Shown: positions 50,848 to 61,803, counted from the stretch's first letter. The stretch is 64,000 nt of DNA from Betaproteobacteria bacterium (GCA_025356655.1 JANXRW010000019.1:1-64000), one strand, 5' to 3'. A program made the numbers and translations. Notes: generated by a model from the letters alone, not told the origin.

Positions 50848-51490
50848 CGAGATCCCTATATAGGTTATGGTCCTGAATATAATCGAGAACGCTCCCGGGG
50901 AGCAAATAGCGAACACTCTCCCCTCGGGCGAGCTTACGCCGGATGGCGGTGGCAGCGATATCCAGCGGCGTGATCTCGCAGAGCAGCACCGCGCCCGCCG
51001 GTTCGCTGCCGGGATCCGATTTTTGGCGCTTTTGGTACTCCGCCGCGAGTTCGTCGGGCAGGTGGCGGGTGTCGAAGGGCGCACCCGGACGCCGCGCAAT
51101 GACCACGTGGGCGAGTTCGAAAAGCAGGCGCCAGCGCGACCACGTGTTGAGCAAAAGAAAGGCGTCCGCGCCCATCAGAAGGCAAAGCGCCGTGGACGCC
51201 GGCACCTCCTGGCGCAATTCCAGCAGCGTGTCGACGGTGAAACTCGGGCCGGCTCGGCGCAATTCCCGATCATCGACCTGCAGGCGGGAATTACCCTCGA
51301 CGGCGCGACGTGTCATCTCCAGGCGGTCGGCCGCCGCGACACCGGGGAGCGCCCGGTGCGGCGGTACCGCCGTGGGGATCAACAGCACGCGGTCCAGGCC
51401 CAGTTGATCCGAAACCTCCTCGGCTAGCCGGAGGTGGCCGTGGTGGACGGGATCGAAGGTCCCGCCCAGTATGCCTAGGCGCCCTGGCAC
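50837..51490 (-). CDS. nadD: Nicotinate-nucleotide adenylyltransferase
   Basis: A 217-residue enzyme joining NaMN and ATP to NaAD in NAD synthesis. The nucleotidyltransferase signature is GILGGTFDPVHHGHLRLAEE at residues ~5-25, with PTAVPPHR and the ISSTxIR-equivalent ITPLDIAATAIRRKLARGE at the C-terminus; the first half of that motif (LDIAAT) is unusual but conserved in shape. It begins the operon with rsfS. The aceF gene ends 42 bp upstream in the same direction. Confidence 0.95.
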   Translation of the reverse strand: MPGRLGILGGTFDPVHHGHLRLAEEVSDQLGLDRVLLIPTAVPPHRALPGVAAADRLEMTRRAVEGNSRLQVDDRELRRAGPSFTVDTLLELRQEVPASTALCLLMGADAFLLLNTWSRWRLLFELAHVVIARRPGAPFDTRHLPDELAAEYQKRQKSDPGSEPAGAVLLCEITPLDIAATAIRRKLARGESVRYLLPGSVLDYIQDHNLYRDLDAG

Positions 51491-51532
51491 GGGCGCGTCG
51501 TGGAGGGCATAGGAATCAGGCGAGCCCGTCCG

Positions 51533-52879
51533 TCAGAGTACGAGACGCCGCACGTCGCTCAACGTGCGATTGAGATGGGCGATGAACCGCGCTCCCTCGG
51601 CGCCGTCGATTACCCGGTGGTCGTAGGACATGGACAGCGGCAGGATGAGCCGCGGAACCAGTTGCCCATCGCGGTACACGGGCTTGAGCACCGAGCGCGA
51701 CACGCCCAGGATTGCCACCTCTGGCGCGTTGATGATGGGGGTGAAGTGAGAGCCGCCGATCCCGCCCAGACTAGAGATGGAGAAGCACCCGCCCTGCATG
51801 TCCGCCGGACCGAGTTTCTTATCGCGCGCCTTCGCGCTGAACTCGCCCAATTCCTTCGCCAGCGTGAGCACGCCCTTCTGGTCCACGTGACGCAGCACGG
51901 GAACGACGAGCCCGTCGGGGGTATCCACCGCCACGCCGACGTTGAAGTAGTCCTTCAAGATCAGGTTCTCGCCGTCGGCGGAGAGCGAGCTATTGAAGCT
52001 CGGAAAAGCCTTCAGGCCGGCCACCACGGCCTTCATCAGGAACACGAGCAGGGTGACCCGCACGCCGGACTTCTGGTGCTCCTCCGAGAGTTCCCGCCGG
52101 AAAGCCTCCAGTTCCGTGATGTCCACCTCGTCCTGCTGCGTCACATGGGGAATCATGACCCAGTTACGGTGCAGGTTGGCGCCGGAGATTTTTTTGATGC
52201 GTGCGAGCGGTTGTGCGCGCACGGGCCCGAACTTGGAGAAGTCCACATTGGGCATGGGAAGCAGGCTGAGCCCGCCCCCTCCGCCTGCCGCGGGCGCGGG
52301 CTTGGACAGCGTGGACTTGACGTAGGTCTGGATGTCCTCGCGCAGCAAACGCCCCTTCGGACCGGTTCCCGTCACGCGCCCGAGATCCACGCCCAACTCG
52401 CGAGCAAAACGCCGGATGGCCGGGCTCGCATGCGCGCCGAAGAAGCCTTTTTCGTCCACCGGCGTCAAGCCAGTTGGCGCAGCAACCGCCGCCGCGGCCG
52501 CCAGTGCAGGTGCTGGCGCCGCAACCACCGGTGCGGGGGTGGGTGGGGCCGCTGGACTGGCCGGGGCAGCGGCCGGAGCGGGCGCTGGCGCGGCAGCAGC
52601 CTCCTCGGCCACTTCCAGACGCAGCACCGGCACACCCTGGGCCACTTTGTCGCCGAGCTTGATCAGGATCTCGGTCACCACCCCCGCAAAGGGTGCCGGC
52701 ACTTCCATGGTGGCCTTGTCGCTTTCCAGGGTAACCAGGGAGTCCTCCTTGGCCACCCGGTCGCCCACTTTCACCAGGATCTCGATTACGGGGACATCGG
52801 CGTAATCACCGATGTCGGGGACCTGAACTTCCTTCACTGCTGCCAATATATTCTCCAGTTCGCCTTTGCCGAGGGGCAC
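51533..52879 (-). CDS. aceF: Pyruvate dehydrogenase E2, dihydrolipoamide acetyltransferase
   Basis: A 448-residue E2 of the cytoplasmic pyruvate dehydrogenase complex. A single lipoyl domain (residues ~15-90) carries the lipoylation site [13 protein letters not shown] long Ala/Pro swinging arm follows, then the E1/E3-binding domain ([19 protein letters not shown]), a GGGGG linker and the acetyltransferase core with [14 protein letters not shown]. coli has three lipoyl domains; one is common in other Proteobacteria. It starts seven bases after aceE ends. Homopolymeric Ala/Pro linkers are GC-rich, and antisense ORFs over them are artefacts. No lpd (E3) gene is in the window. Confidence 0.95.
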   Translation of the reverse strand: MPLGKGELENILAAVKEVQVPDIGDYADVPVIEILVKVGDRVAKEDSLVTLESDKATMEVPAPFAGVVTEILIKLGDKVAQGVPVLRLEVAEEAAAAPAPAPAAAPASPAAPPTPAPVVAAPAPALAAAAAVAAPTGLTPVDEKGFFGAHASPAIRRFARELGVDLGRVTGTGPKGRLLREDIQTYVKSTLSKPAPAAGGGGGLSLLPMPNVDFSKFGPVRAQPLARIKKISGANLHRNWVMIPHVTQQDEVDITELEAFRRELSEEHQKSGVRVTLLVFLMKAVVAGLKAFPSFNSSLSADGENLILKDYFNVGVAVDTPDGLVVPVLRHVDQKGVLTLAKELGEFSAKARDKKLGPADMQGGCFSISSLGGIGGSHFTPIINAPEVAILGVSRSVLKPVYRDGQLVPRLILPLSMSYDHRVIDGAEGARFIAHLNRTLSDVRRLVL

Positions 52880-52886
52880 TGAGGCC

Positions 52887-55547
52887 TCAGACCGTGGGAG
52901 GATAGGGCTTCGCGGGATCGATGCCGTACTTGCGGATGGCTTCGGTGACGACGCTGGCGGCGACCTTTCCCTCGTCGGCGAGGGACTTCAAGGCCGCTAC
53001 CGTGACGAAGTACCGGTCCACCTCAAAAAACCGCCGCAGCGAGGTGCGCAGGTCCGAACGGCCGAAGCCGTCGGTGCCGAGCACGCGATAGCTGCGCTTG
53101 ATGAAAGGGCGAATTTGGTCAGCGAAGGCCCGCATGTAGTCGGTCGCCGCGATCACGGGACCCACGCGCCCTTCTAGACACTTTTCCACGTAGCTCTGGC
53201 GTGCAGGCTGTTCGGGATGGAGCAAATTCCAGCGCTCTACCTCCAGCCCTTCGCGGCGCAGTTCGTTGAAGCTCGGGCAACTCCACACGTCGCCCTGGAC
53301 CCCGAAATCCTGGGCCAGGAGTACCTGTGCGGCCAACACCTCGCGCAGGATCGTCCCGCTGCCCAACAGTTGCACGACCGGGCCCTTCGCCCCGACCGAC
53401 GCCGGAGCAAACAGGTACATGCCCTTCAGGATCCCTGCCTCCACGCCCTCTGGCATGGCCGGATGGGTGTAGTTCTCGTTCATGATCGTGATGTAGTAGA
53501 AGACGTCCTCCTGCTCGGCGTACATCCGCCGCATCCCGTCCTGAACGATGACCGCCAGTTCGAAGGCATAAGTCGGATCGTAGGTGACGCAGTTGGGGAT
53601 GGTCGACGCCAGCAGGTGGCTGTGTCCATCCTCGTGCTGCAGCCCCTCACCGTTTAGCGTCGTGCGCCCAGCGGTGCCGCCCATGAGGAAACCACGCGCG
53701 CGACTGTCCCCGGCCGCCCAGGCCAGGTCGCCCACGCGCTGGAACCCGAACATGGAATAGAACATGAAGAAGGGGATCATCGACACGCCATGCGTACTGT
53801 AGGCGGTGGCAGCCGCGATCCAGGAAGACATGGCGCCGGGCTCGTTGATCCCTTCCTGCAGGATCTGGCCGCTCTTGTCCTCCTTGTAATACATCAGTTG
53901 GTCGGCGTCCTCGGGTTGGTAGAGCTGGCCCACGGAGGAGTAAATGCCCAACTGGCGGAACATGCCTTCCATCCCGAAGGTGCGCGACTCGTCGGGAATG
54001 ATGGGGACCACGAACTTGCCGATGCGCTTGTCGCGGATGATGATGTTGAGCACCCGCACGAAGGCCATGGTGGTGGACAACTCGCGGTCCTCGCTGCTTT
54101 TGAGCAAGGGCTCGAAGGCGGAGAGTTCGGGAATTTCCATGGGCTGCGCGTTACGCCGACGCTGGGGCAAAGAGCCCCCCATGGCCTCCACGCGCGAGCG
54201 CAGATAGCGCATCTCGGGGCTGTCCTCCGGTGGCCGGTAGAACGGAACCTCCTCGAGTTTGTCGTCTGCGATGGGTATGGCGAAGCGGTCGCGGAAGGAA
54301 CGGATGGAGGAGGTGCCCATCTTCTTCTGCTGATGGGTAATGTTCTGCCCCTCTCCCGACTCACCCATCCCGTAGCCTTTGATGGTCTTCGCCAGGATAA
54401 CCGTGGGCTGACCTTTGTGGGCGACGGCGGCCGCGTAGGCGGCAAACAGCTTGTGCGGGTCATGGCCACCGCGGTTGAGCCGCCAGATGTCATCGTCGGA
54501 CATGTTGGCGACCATGGCGGCCAGCTCCGGGTACTTGCCGAAGAAATGCTTGCGCACGTAAGCGCCGTCGCGAGATTTGTAGACTTGGTACTCACCGTCC
54601 ACAGCCTCTTCCATGCGGCGCTGCAACAGCCCATCCTTGTCACGGGCGAGGAGCGGATCCCAGTACCCTCCCCAGATGACCTTGATGACATTCCAGCCCG
54701 CCCCGCGGAAGTCCCCTTCGAGCTCCTGGATGATCTTGCCGTTACCACGCACCGGGCCGTCCAGGCGTTGCAGGTTGCAGTTCACCACGAAGACCAAGTT
54801 GTCCAAACGCTCTCGGGACGCGAGCGCGATAGCGCCCAGGGACTCCGGCTCGTCCATCTCGCCGTCGCCCATGAACGCCCAGACCTTGCGTCCGTCGGTG
54901 TCGAGTACGCCGCGATCGCGCAGGTACTTCATGAAACGCGCCTGATAGATGGCCGTGAGCGGTCCGAGTCCCATGGACACGGTAGGGAACTGCCAGAAGC
55001 TGGGCATCAACCAGGGGTGAGGGTAGGACGACAAGCCCTGACCGTCGACTTCTTTGCGGAAGTTCTCCAGCTGCTGTTCGCTGATGCGGCCCTCGAGGAA
55101 GGCGCGCGCGTAGATGCCGGGGGCGGAGTGCCCCTGCATGTAGATCAGGTCACCGCCGTGCTTGTCTGAGGGCGCGTGCCAGAAGTGGTTGAAGCCCACG
55201 TCATAGAGTGTAGCCGCCGATGCGAAGCTGGCAATGTGCCCGCCGAGGTCCGAGGAAACCTTATTGGCGCGCACCACCATCGCCATGGCATTCCAGCGCA
55301 CGAGCGAGCGGATGCGATGCTCGAGCTCGAAGTCGCCATCCGCACGACGCTCCTGGCCGACGGGGATGGTGTTGATGTAGGCGGTGTTGGCGCTGTAGGG
55401 CAGGTAGGCACCGCCGCGGCGCGCCTTGTCGATCAGTTTCTCAAGCAGATAGTGCGCCCGCTGGGGCCCCTCGACCGCCAGTACGCCCTCGAGCGCTTCG
55501 ACCCATTCCTGGGTTTCCTGTGGATCGGTATCCGGCAATTCAGCCAT
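52887..55547 (-). CDS. aceE: Pyruvate dehydrogenase E1 component, homodimeric type
   Basis: An 886-residue thiamine-diphosphate enzyme, close to the 887 of E. coli AceE. The TPP motif is [20 protein letters not shown] ending in [15 protein letters not shown]-terminal [20 protein letters not shown] and the C-terminal [12 protein letters not shown]-like [11 protein letters not shown] are family hallmarks. The ATG at 55547 ([15 protein letters not shown]) is the family-like start; the ORF track begins 31 codons too early. It decarboxylates pyruvate and acetylates the lipoyl group of AceF, encoded immediately downstream. Confidence 0.96.
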   Translation of the reverse strand: MAELPDTDPQETQEWVEALEGVLAVEGPQRAHYLLEKLIDKARRGGAYLPYSANTAYINTIPVGQERRADGDFELEHRIRSLVRWNAMAMVVRANKVSSDLGGHIASFASAATLYDVGFNHFWHAPSDKHGGDLIYMQGHSAPGIYARAFLEGRISEQQLENFRKEVDGQGLSSYPHPWLMPSFWQFPTVSMGLGPLTAIYQARFMKYLRDRGVLDTDGRKVWAFMGDGEMDEPESLGAIALASRERLDNLVFVVNCNLQRLDGPVRGNGKIIQELEGDFRGAGWNVIKVIWGGYWDPLLARDKDGLLQRRMEEAVDGEYQVYKSRDGAYVRKHFFGKYPELAAMVANMSDDDIWRLNRGGHDPHKLFAAYAAAVAHKGQPTVILAKTIKGYGMGESGEGQNITHQQKKMGTSSIRSFRDRFAIPIADDKLEEVPFYRPPEDSPEMRYLRSRVEAMGGSLPQRRRNAQPMEIPELSAFEPLLKSSEDRELSTTMAFVRVLNIIIRDKRIGKFVVPIIPDESRTFGMEGMFRQLGIYSSVGQLYQPEDADQLMYYKEDKSGQILQEGINEPGAMSSWIAAATAYSTHGVSMIPFFMFYSMFGFQRVGDLAWAAGDSRARGFLMGGTAGRTTLNGEGLQHEDGHSHLLASTIPNCVTYDPTYAFELAVIVQDGMRRMYAEQEDVFYYITIMNENYTHPAMPEGVEAGILKGMYLFAPASVGAKGPVVQLLGSGTILREVLAAQVLLAQDFGVQGDVWSCPSFNELRREGLEVERWNLLHPEQPARQSYVEKCLEGRVGPVIAATDYMRAFADQIRPFIKRSYRVLGTDGFGRSDLRTSLRRFFEVDRYFVTVAALKSLADEGKVAASVVTEAIRKYGIDPAKPYPPTV

Positions 55548-55694
55548 CGGAAGCCTTTGTGAGGTTGATGGGGAGGCGTCTGGGCGGCACTTCTCGTGCG
55601 TGCGCAGGCCACGCCAAGTATAACAGCGAAGCCTGCGCAACCGCAGCGCCGGTGGGGCGCAGGGACACCCCGGGCAAGCCTCCCGCCGGCGGTC

Positions 55695-56870
55695 TCAGAT
55701 ACGCTCGACGATCGTGCAGGTGGCTTGGCCGTGGCCGATGCACATGGCCTGCAGGCCGAACTGTCCACCCGTACGCTCCAGGCCCGCGAGCATCTTAGCC
55801 ATCAGCCCGGCACCCGTGGCGCCCAGCGGATGGCCGTGGGCGATGGCGCCGCCCCAGGGATTCACGCGGTCCAGATCAGCGCCCGTCTCGCGCGCCCAAG
55901 CCAGCACCACACAGGCGAAGGCCTCATTCACCTCGAACCAATCGATATCGGTGATGGCGAGCCCCGCTTTCTTTAGCGCCCGCTCCGTGGCGGGTATGAC
56001 GCCGGTGAGTTGCAGCGTGGGGTCGGACCCCACCACCACCCGGGCCCGGAACCGCGCCCGCGCGCGCAGGCCATCGGCGGCGGCACGTTCCCGGTTTCCC
56101 ACCAGCACCGCGGAGGCGCCGTCGGAGATCTGGCTTGCATTAGCCGCCGTGACCACCCCGTTGCCCTCGGGACGAAAGACGGTTTTGAGGCTACGCATGC
56201 GATCCTCGTCCAACGCCGAGCGCACGCCCTCGTCCTTCTCAAGGATGATTGGCCGGGACTCCGGGCTCAAGCCCGGGATGGGGATGAGTTCGCTGTTCCA
56301 CCCCTCCTGCTGAGCCGCGTGGGCCTTGTGGTGGCTGTCGCGAGCGAACTCGTCGAGTTCTTCCCGGCCGATGCCCCAGCGCTCGGCGATACGCTCGGCG
56401 CTCTCCCCCTGGTGAATGATTTCGTGGCGCCGGAAGAGTTCGGGGTTGAGCCGCTCGAAACCAATTACCGCCGGGTCTCCCAGGCTCAGGTCAGTGAACA
56501 TGGGCACGCGGGTCATGCTCTCTACGCCAGAGGCCAGCACGTAGTCCATGTCGCCCGCCGCCACGGCCTGCGCCGCGAAGTGCACCGCCTGCTGGCTCGA
56601 ACCACACATGCGGGTGAGCGATACGCCCGGCACGCTGACGGGAAACCCGGCGAGCAGCACGCCCAGACGGCCAGGGTTGGCCCCCTGCTCACCGGCCAGG
56701 GTCACGGTGCCGTCGATTACATCCTCGATCTTGTGGGGGTCCAGGCCCGCTCGGTGGACGACGCCGCGCAGGGCGTGGGCAAGCAGACTGTCCGGGCGCG
56801 TGTCGCGAAGGGCGCCACCGCGGCGGCCAAAGGGTGTGCGCACGGCTTCGAGGATCACGGCTTCTGACAT
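55695..56870 (-). CDS. Acetyl-CoA acetyltransferase / thiolase
   Basis: A 391-residue thiolase. The acylated nucleophile is the Cys in [14 protein letters not shown] (about residue 86); the second site is [18 protein letters not shown] (His) and the third the C-terminal [14 protein letters not shown], a variant of CxGGGxG. It starts at the ATG at 56870 because GGAGATTGCC precedes it; the GTG at 56882 is less likely. Degradative (FadA-like) and biosynthetic thiolases cannot be separated here, but the adjacent acyl-CoA dehydrogenase and acyl-CoA synthetase favour beta-oxidation. No fadB-type partner is in the window. Confidence 0.9.
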   Translation of the reverse strand: MSEAVILEAVRTPFGRRGGALRDTRPDSLLAHALRGVVHRAGLDPHKIEDVIDGTVTLAGEQGANPGRLGVLLAGFPVSVPGVSLTRMCGSSQQAVHFAAQAVAAGDMDYVLASGVESMTRVPMFTDLSLGDPAVIGFERLNPELFRRHEIIHQGESAERIAERWGIGREELDEFARDSHHKAHAAQQEGWNSELIPIPGLSPESRPIILEKDEGVRSALDEDRMRSLKTVFRPEGNGVVTAANASQISDGASAVLVGNRERAAADGLRARARFRARVVVGSDPTLQLTGVIPATERALKKAGLAITDIDWFEVNEAFACVVLAWARETGADLDRVNPWGGAIAHGHPLGATGAGLMAKMLAGLERTGGQFGLQAMCIGHGQATCTIVERI

Positions 56871-56963
56871 GGCAATCTCCACGGTAACGAGGTGGCACCG
56901 GCACCGCCGGCTTTGGATCGGGGGAAAGGGTCTGGCCGCAGAGAGTGCCTGGGACCGGGCGGT

Positions 56964-58100
56964 TCAGCGGCGGGCGAGTTCACGGGCAATGATGTTGCGC
57001 TGGATCTCACTGGTGCCCTCGTAGATCTGCAGGACCTTGGCGTCCCGGAAGAGCTTCTCCAGCGGCAGGTCGGTGCTGTAACCCATACCCCCGAAAACTT
57101 GTATCGCCTCGGTGGCACAGAACATGGCGCTATCGGCGGCGAAGAGTTTCGCGCTGGCGGCTTGCAAGGTGTTGGGGCGGCCCTGGTCGAGCGAGCGCGC
57201 CGCCTGCCGCACCAACAGGCGGGAAGCCTCCACGCGCACGGCCATGTCGGCTAGCTTATGACCGATGGCCTGGTGCTCGATGATCGGACGGCCCATGCTG
57301 TGGCGCTGACGTGCGTAGGCCACCGCCTCATCCAGCGCCCGGGTGGCCAAGCCGAGCGCCAGGGCAGCCACCATGGGCCGCGAGCGGTCGAACACCTGCA
57401 TGGCAATCAGAAAACCCTGGCCCTCCTCGCCAATGAGCCGCTCGGCCGGCACCTCGACTTGGTCCAGAAAAACCTCGGATGCGGGAGCCGCCCGCTGTCC
57501 GAGCTTTCCCAAGGCCGGTCCCACGCGCAGACCGGGCAAGTCGCGTTGGAGTAAAAAGGCGCTGATGCCGCGGCGGCCGGCAGCGGGATCGGTCTTGGCG
57601 AAGAGCACGAAGAAATCCGCCAGCGGAGCATTGGAGATCCACAGCTTCGATCCGTCGAGGACATACCCTTTGCCGGTGCGCCGGGCGCGGGTGGCGATAG
57701 CGCCCACGTCCGATCCGGCTCCCGGCTCGGTCAGCGCGTAGGCCCCCCACTGGCCAGCCAGGAGCCGGCCGAAGACCTCGCTTTTCTGCTGCGGGCTTCC
57801 CGCGCAGTGGAACACGTCGGCGACGATGGCGTTGATGCCCAGCGCCCCGGTGATACCCGCGCAGGCCCAGCCGAATTCCTCGGTGACCAGGGCCAGTTCC
57901 TCCGCACCCAAACCCAGACCACCCTGTGCCACCGGCACGGTGAGGTTGACCAGTCCCAGTTCACGCAGCCGCGGCGCCAACTCCAGCGGGAAGCGGGCCT
58001 CGCGGTCACAGGCTGCGGCCAGGGGTTGGATCTCGCGGCGCGAGAATTCGCGCGCGAGCCCCTGGATCAAGTCGCGCTCGTCCGCGCTCGCCGCACTCAT
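56964..58100 (-). CDS. Acyl-CoA dehydrogenase
   Basis: A 378-residue FAD enzyme introducing the 2,3-double bond of acyl-CoA. Seen: the FAD/substrate signature YALTEPGAGSDVGAI with LDGSKLWISNA, the helix QAIGHKLADMAVRVEASRLL, and the C-terminal AIQVFGGMGYSTDLPLEKL plus YEGTSEIQRNIIARELAR, where the Glu is the usual catalytic base. The ATG at 58100 (MSAASADERDLIQGLAREFS) is the more natural start. The genes around it, thiolase downstream and acyl-CoA synthetase upstream, give a fatty-acid degradation cluster; chain-length preference cannot be read. Confidence 0.9.
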   Translation of the reverse strand: MSAASADERDLIQGLAREFSRREIQPLAAACDREARFPLELAPRLRELGLVNLTVPVAQGGLGLGAEELALVTEEFGWACAGITGALGINAIVADVFHCAGSPQQKSEVFGRLLAGQWGAYALTEPGAGSDVGAIATRARRTGKGYVLDGSKLWISNAPLADFFVLFAKTDPAAGRRGISAFLLQRDLPGLRVGPALGKLGQRAAPASEVFLDQVEVPAERLIGEEGQGFLIAMQVFDRSRPMVAALALGLATRALDEAVAYARQRHSMGRPIIEHQAIGHKLADMAVRVEASRLLVRQAARSLDQGRPNTLQAASAKLFAADSAMFCATEAIQVFGGMGYSTDLPLEKLFRDAKVLQIYEGTSEIQRNIIARELARR

Positions 58101-58149
58101 CGGTCCCGGCCCCGTGCCACGGCAAAGGTCAAGCATGCACGGGTGCGCG

Positions 58150-59772
58150 TCAAGCGGCCGGTTCCCAGGACCAATCGCGGAACTGATCCCGCAGGCGGGA
58201 CTTCAAGAACTTGCCCGTTGAGGTACGCGGGATGGCGTCGACGAACACGAAGGCGTCCGGAATCGCCCACCGAGCGAACCGCCCCTCGAGGAAGGCGCGC
58301 AGTTCCTCGGCCGAAACGGAGGCGCCGGATTTAGGCACCACCACCGCGAGGGGGCGCTCGGACCACTTCGGATGGGCCACGGCGATCACCGCGGACTCCG
58401 CCACGGCGGGGTGCCCCATGATGGCGTTCTCCAAGTCCACCGAACTGATCCATTCTCCCCCCGATTTGATGAGGTCCTTGGTGCGGTCCGTGATCTTCAC
58501 GAAACCCAGTGGCTGGACCGCCGCCACATCGCCCGTGCGCAACCAGCCGTCAGCAGTGAAACTGTCCTCGGAGTGGGGCAGATCGTGATAGCTCCCGGTG
58601 ATCCAGGGACCGTGCACCTGGATCTCCCCCACGGACTTACCATCCCAGGGCTGCTCGCCCGCGTCGCCAACGATGCGTAGGTCCACCAGCGGCAGGGGAT
58701 AGCCCTGGGAGGCCATGGTGGCGAAGCGTTCATCCTCGGTGATATCCGGCTGCAACTGGGTGGTCTTCGCGATGGTGGCAATGGGAGAGGTCTCCGTCAT
58801 GCCCCAACCCTGGATAATTTCGATACCGAACCCATCGAAGGCCCGGATCAAGCTCTCCGGGACAGCGGCCCCGCCCACGGTGAGACGCATCCCTGCCAGA
58901 CAACGCCAACGCTCGCGGTCGCGCGCGATCACCTGCGCCATGCCCAGCCAGATGGTAGGCACACCGCAACTCACCGTGACCTTCTCCGACTCGAACAGGG
59001 GCAGGAGGTCATCGGGATGGAGGTAGGGTCCCGGAAAAACCAGCTTGCACCCGATCATGGCGGCGGCGTAGGGTATGCCCCAGGCATTGGCATGGAACAT
59101 GGGGACCACGGGCAGCATGACATCCTTGCCGGACATGTCGACGGCATCGGGGAGGCACTGCACGAGCGAGTGCAGGACCTGCGATCGATGGGAATACACC
59201 ACGCCCTTGGGTCTGCCCGTAGTGCCCGAGGTGTAGCACATAGCCACTGGGTCGTTCTCGTCCATCTCCGGGTAATCCCAGTCGCCCGTGGCCGTGGCCA
59301 GAAAATCCTCGTAGTTCAGATAACCCTCAGGGACCGGCTTGCCTGTGAGCGGCACGACAATCACCCGCTCGATGCGGGTCTGTGCCTTGAACTGCTCGAA
59401 CAATGGGAGCAGCACGTCGTCGACGATGATGACCCGGTCCTGCGCGTGGTTGGCGATGTACCCAATGTCCTCGGGCGCCAGGCGCAGATTCAAGGTGTGC
59501 ATGACGCCGCCGGAGGCAATCACGCCAAAATAGGTCTCGAAGTGCGCGTAGTGGTTCCACATGAGGGTGGCGACACGATCACCCTTGCGCAAACCAGCCC
59601 CTTCCAGGGCCTCAGCCAGCAGCCTCGAGCGGCGGTAGAACTCGCCGTAGTTGCTGCGATGGAGGGACTTGTCCGGGAGTCGCGAGACGATCTCGACACC
59701 GGCGAACAGGCGACCCGCTCGCTCCAGAAAATGGCACAGGTTCAACGGAACCTGCATCATGGTGGACCGCAT
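58150..59772 (-). CDS. Fatty-acyl-CoA synthetase (AMP-forming)
   Basis: A 540-residue ANL-family ligase resembling medium/long-chain AlkK-like synthetases. The P-loop is YTSGTTGRPKGVVYSHRS (about residues 182-199); later motifs are GWGMTETSPIATIAK, GWLRTGDVAAVQPLGFVKIT, DRTKDLIKSGGEWISSVDLE and the C-terminal lysine in PRTSTGKFLKSRLRDQ. It activates a carboxylate via acyl-AMP to acyl-CoA. The ATG at 59772 has GGGGGAGTGAC upstream. It is the first gene of the acyl-CoA synthetase-dehydrogenase-thiolase run. Confidence 0.92.
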   Translation of the reverse strand: MRSTMMQVPLNLCHFLERAGRLFAGVEIVSRLPDKSLHRSNYGEFYRRSRLLAEALEGAGLRKGDRVATLMWNHYAHFETYFGVIASGGVMHTLNLRLAPEDIGYIANHAQDRVIIVDDVLLPLFEQFKAQTRIERVIVVPLTGKPVPEGYLNYEDFLATATGDWDYPEMDENDPVAMCYTSGTTGRPKGVVYSHRSQVLHSLVQCLPDAVDMSGKDVMLPVVPMFHANAWGIPYAAAMIGCKLVFPGPYLHPDDLLPLFESEKVTVSCGVPTIWLGMAQVIARDRERWRCLAGMRLTVGGAAVPESLIRAFDGFGIEIIQGWGMTETSPIATIAKTTQLQPDITEDERFATMASQGYPLPLVDLRIVGDAGEQPWDGKSVGEIQVHGPWITGSYHDLPHSEDSFTADGWLRTGDVAAVQPLGFVKITDRTKDLIKSGGEWISSVDLENAIMGHPAVAESAVIAVAHPKWSERPLAVVVPKSGASVSAEELRAFLEGRFARWAIPDAFVFVDAIPRTSTGKFLKSRLRDQFRDWSWEPAA

Positions 59773-59871
59773 GTCACTCCCCCTTTTGCGATTGTTCTGC
59801 TTATTCTGATCCCGCGCTTGCCTCTATGTTGCCTCATTTCCGGGGCGCCGTTGCACCGTCCCAATAACGGC

Positions 59872-60150
59872 TCAGGGAGCCGGGGAATAGGCCTGCTCGA
59901 ACTCCTGCACCTCCGCTTCGGAAACCTCGGGACCCGTGAGGCCCCAGCGCTCCTCATCCACCCAGTCCGGCGCGGTGGCGACCCACTCGGGGCCGCCATT
60001 GGCGGCAAGCCAGGCGCAGAGCGTTTCGCAGTCGAGCGCCGACCCACTGTGCTCGTGGCCGAGCACTTCCGCGACCTCGTCCCACAGAAGGGAAACCACG
60101 ATGTTCGTGGTGGCGCCACGGCGGCGCAGTCCGATGGTTACTTCAGGCAT
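59872..60150 (-). CDS. Hypothetical protein, 92 residues
   Basis: Starts MPEVTIGLRRRGATTNIVVS at 60150 with GGGAG eight bases upstream; the ORF-track start is too early. The sequence is acidic with four tryptophans (SLLWDEVAEVLGHEHS, CAWLAANGGPEWVATAPDW). I recognise no family, motif or membrane segment. It is ~100 bp upstream of the acyl-CoA synthetase gene on the same strand, so co-transcription is possible. Reality as a gene is likely from the Shine-Dalgarno and composition. Confidence 0.5.
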   Translation of the reverse strand: MPEVTIGLRRRGATTNIVVSLLWDEVAEVLGHEHSGSALDCETLCAWLAANGGPEWVATAPDWVDEERWGLTGPEVSEAEVQEFEQAYSPAP

Positions 60151-60549
60151 GTTCCGACTCCCGGAGTTCAGCGCCCACAGGTTCAGGGCAATTTTGGCTG
60201 GGGCACTCTGGTAGCGCCCATGCGGGCATTTTGCCCGACGCCCAGGCGCTGCGGGAGGAGCCACGACCCGGGCCGGTGCGGGTCAACAGCTTCGCCGCTC
60301 AAGCCCTGGCGGGGCGGCGAGGGGGCGGGCGGACCCTCCGCCACGAGTGGCGCGTCATGGGTTGGGCGGCGCCTGCAAGAGGCCCGGATGGCGGGACCAG
60401 ATGGCGGAAGTAGGCCGTTTCAGCGTTGGGGAACACCAGGGCTTCGTGCGCGTGGGCCGAGGACTCGAGAAGCTCACGCATGACCAAGCACGCCCTGTAG
60501 GGAAGGGAAAGCGACCCCAGCGCAACGCGCCGGCGACTCGCCCCGCGCA
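60151..60549. other. Intergenic region with no supported gene
   Basis: About 400 bp between the phenylacetate-CoA-ligase-like gene and the 92-residue hypothetical. ORFs on both strands lack recognisable homology. A short perfect hairpin cgggca/tgcccg with a ttt loop sits at about 60223-60238, without a T-run. Confidence 0.5.
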
Positions 60550-61803
60550 TTACTCGAAGCTTCGGCGGTCCTCGATCAGGCGGCCGTCGGCCGGAAGGCT
60601 CTGCGGCGGTACGAACTCCACCTCGCCGCGCAGCTTGGTCAGGTCGCGCAGCGTGGTGGCCAGGGCATCGCTGACGCCCACGCTCCCCTGGGCGGTCTCG
60701 CACAGCAGGCGCATTCGGTCGTTGCCCTGGGCATCATGCTCAATGACCAAGCGCGCCTTGACGACCTCGGGATAGCGCCGCAGCACCTCGGAGAGTTGGA
60801 AGGGATGGACGAACATGCCTCGCACCTTGGCCGCTTGGTCGGCACGCCCCATCCAGCCTCGGATGCGTCGGTTCGTCCGCCCGCAGGGACTCGGGCCGGG
60901 CAACTCCGCCGACAGGTCGCCGGTGGAGAAGCGGATCAGTGGATATTCCGCGGTGAGCGTCGTCACCACTACCTCGCCCGGCTCCCCGGGTGCCACCGGC
61001 TGGGTACCGCCGGGCTCCAGGATCTCCACCAGGATGCCTTCGTCGACGACCAGTCCTTCGCGCGCCGGCGTCTCGTAGGCGATTAGCCCGAGATCAGCAG
61101 TGCCGTAGCTCTGGTAGGCGACTACCCCGCGTTGCGCCAGGAACTCGCGCGTGGCCGGAAGGAAGGCTTCACCACTCACGGCCGCCTTGGTGAGGCTGCT
61201 CGTGTCGCGCCCGGCCTCCTCGCCCTTCTCAAGCAGCAGACGCAGGAAGGAAGGGGTGCCGGCATAGGCCACCGGGCGAAGGTGGGCGATGGCCTCGAGC
61301 TGCAGTTCCGTCTGCCCCACGCCGGCAGGGAACACCGGGCATCCCAGGGCCTGGGCTGCGGAATCGAACATGAAGCCCGCGGGTGTGAAGTGGTAGGAAA
61401 AAGTGTTGTAGACCAGGTCACCGGCGCGAAACCCCGCGGCGTAGAGCGCACGGGCCATGCCCCAGAAGTCGGCCCGTGCGCCCTGGGGTTCGTAGATCGG
61501 ACCCGGCGAGGAGAACACCCGTGCCATGCGCGCAAGTGGCCGGGCAGCGAAACCGCCGAAAGGGGGCTCCTCCCGCTGTAGGCGATGAAGATCTGCCTTG
61601 CGGGTAACGGGGAGCCGCGCCAGGGCTTCACGGCTATCGACGGGCGCATCCCCGATGTCGGCCAGCAGCCGCTTGAAATAGGGCGCTTCGCGCCGGGCGT
61701 GGCCGATTTGATCGGCCAGGGCACGCAGAAGGGCGCGCTCGCGCACCTCCTGCGGCCGGGTCTCGAGATCATCGAGGAAAGACTTCATCGCGTCGGGGTT
61801 CAT
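60550..61803 (-). CDS. Phenylacetate-CoA ligase-like (PaaK family) adenylate-forming protein
   Basis: A 417-residue ANL-family member of the PaaK branch, which is shorter than fatty-acyl-CoA synthetases. Seen: an N-terminal ALADQIGHARREAPYFKRLL, the P-loop region FSSPGPIYEPQG in place of the usual SSGTTG, QSYGTADLGLIAYE, RFSTGDLSAELPGPSPCGRT and MGRADQAAKVRGMFVHPFQL. The altered P-loop (SSPGP) may mark a divergent subgroup with another carboxylate substrate. The ATG at 61803 (MNPDAMKSFLDDL) is preferred. It stands next to a branched-chain amino-acid-type ABC importer, an arrangement I recall as common for PaaK-like genes near liv operons. Confidence 0.85.
   Translation of the reverse strand: MNPDAMKSFLDDLETRPQEVRERALLRALADQIGHARREAPYFKRLLADIGDAPVDSREALARLPVTRKADLHRLQREEPPFGGFAARPLARMARVFSSPGPIYEPQGARADFWGMARALYAAGFRAGDLVYNTFSYHFTPAGFMFDSAAQALGCPVFPAGVGQTELQLEAIAHLRPVAYAGTPSFLRLLLEKGEEAGRDTSSLTKAAVSGEAFLPATREFLAQRGVVAYQSYGTADLGLIAYETPAREGLVVDEGILVEILEPGGTQPVAPGEPGEVVVTTLTAEYPLIRFSTGDLSAELPGPSPCGRTNRRIRGWMGRADQAAKVRGMFVHPFQLSEVLRRYPEVVKARLVIEHDAQGNDRMRLLCETAQGSVGVSDALATTLRDLTKLRGEVEFVPPQSLPADGRLIEDRRSFE

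Noticed and set aside
60299-60703. 134-codon minus-strand ORF past the PaaK-like gene
   Set aside because: Half of it is an out-of-frame shadow of the PaaK-like gene and the rest is Pro/Arg-rich without homology that I recognise.
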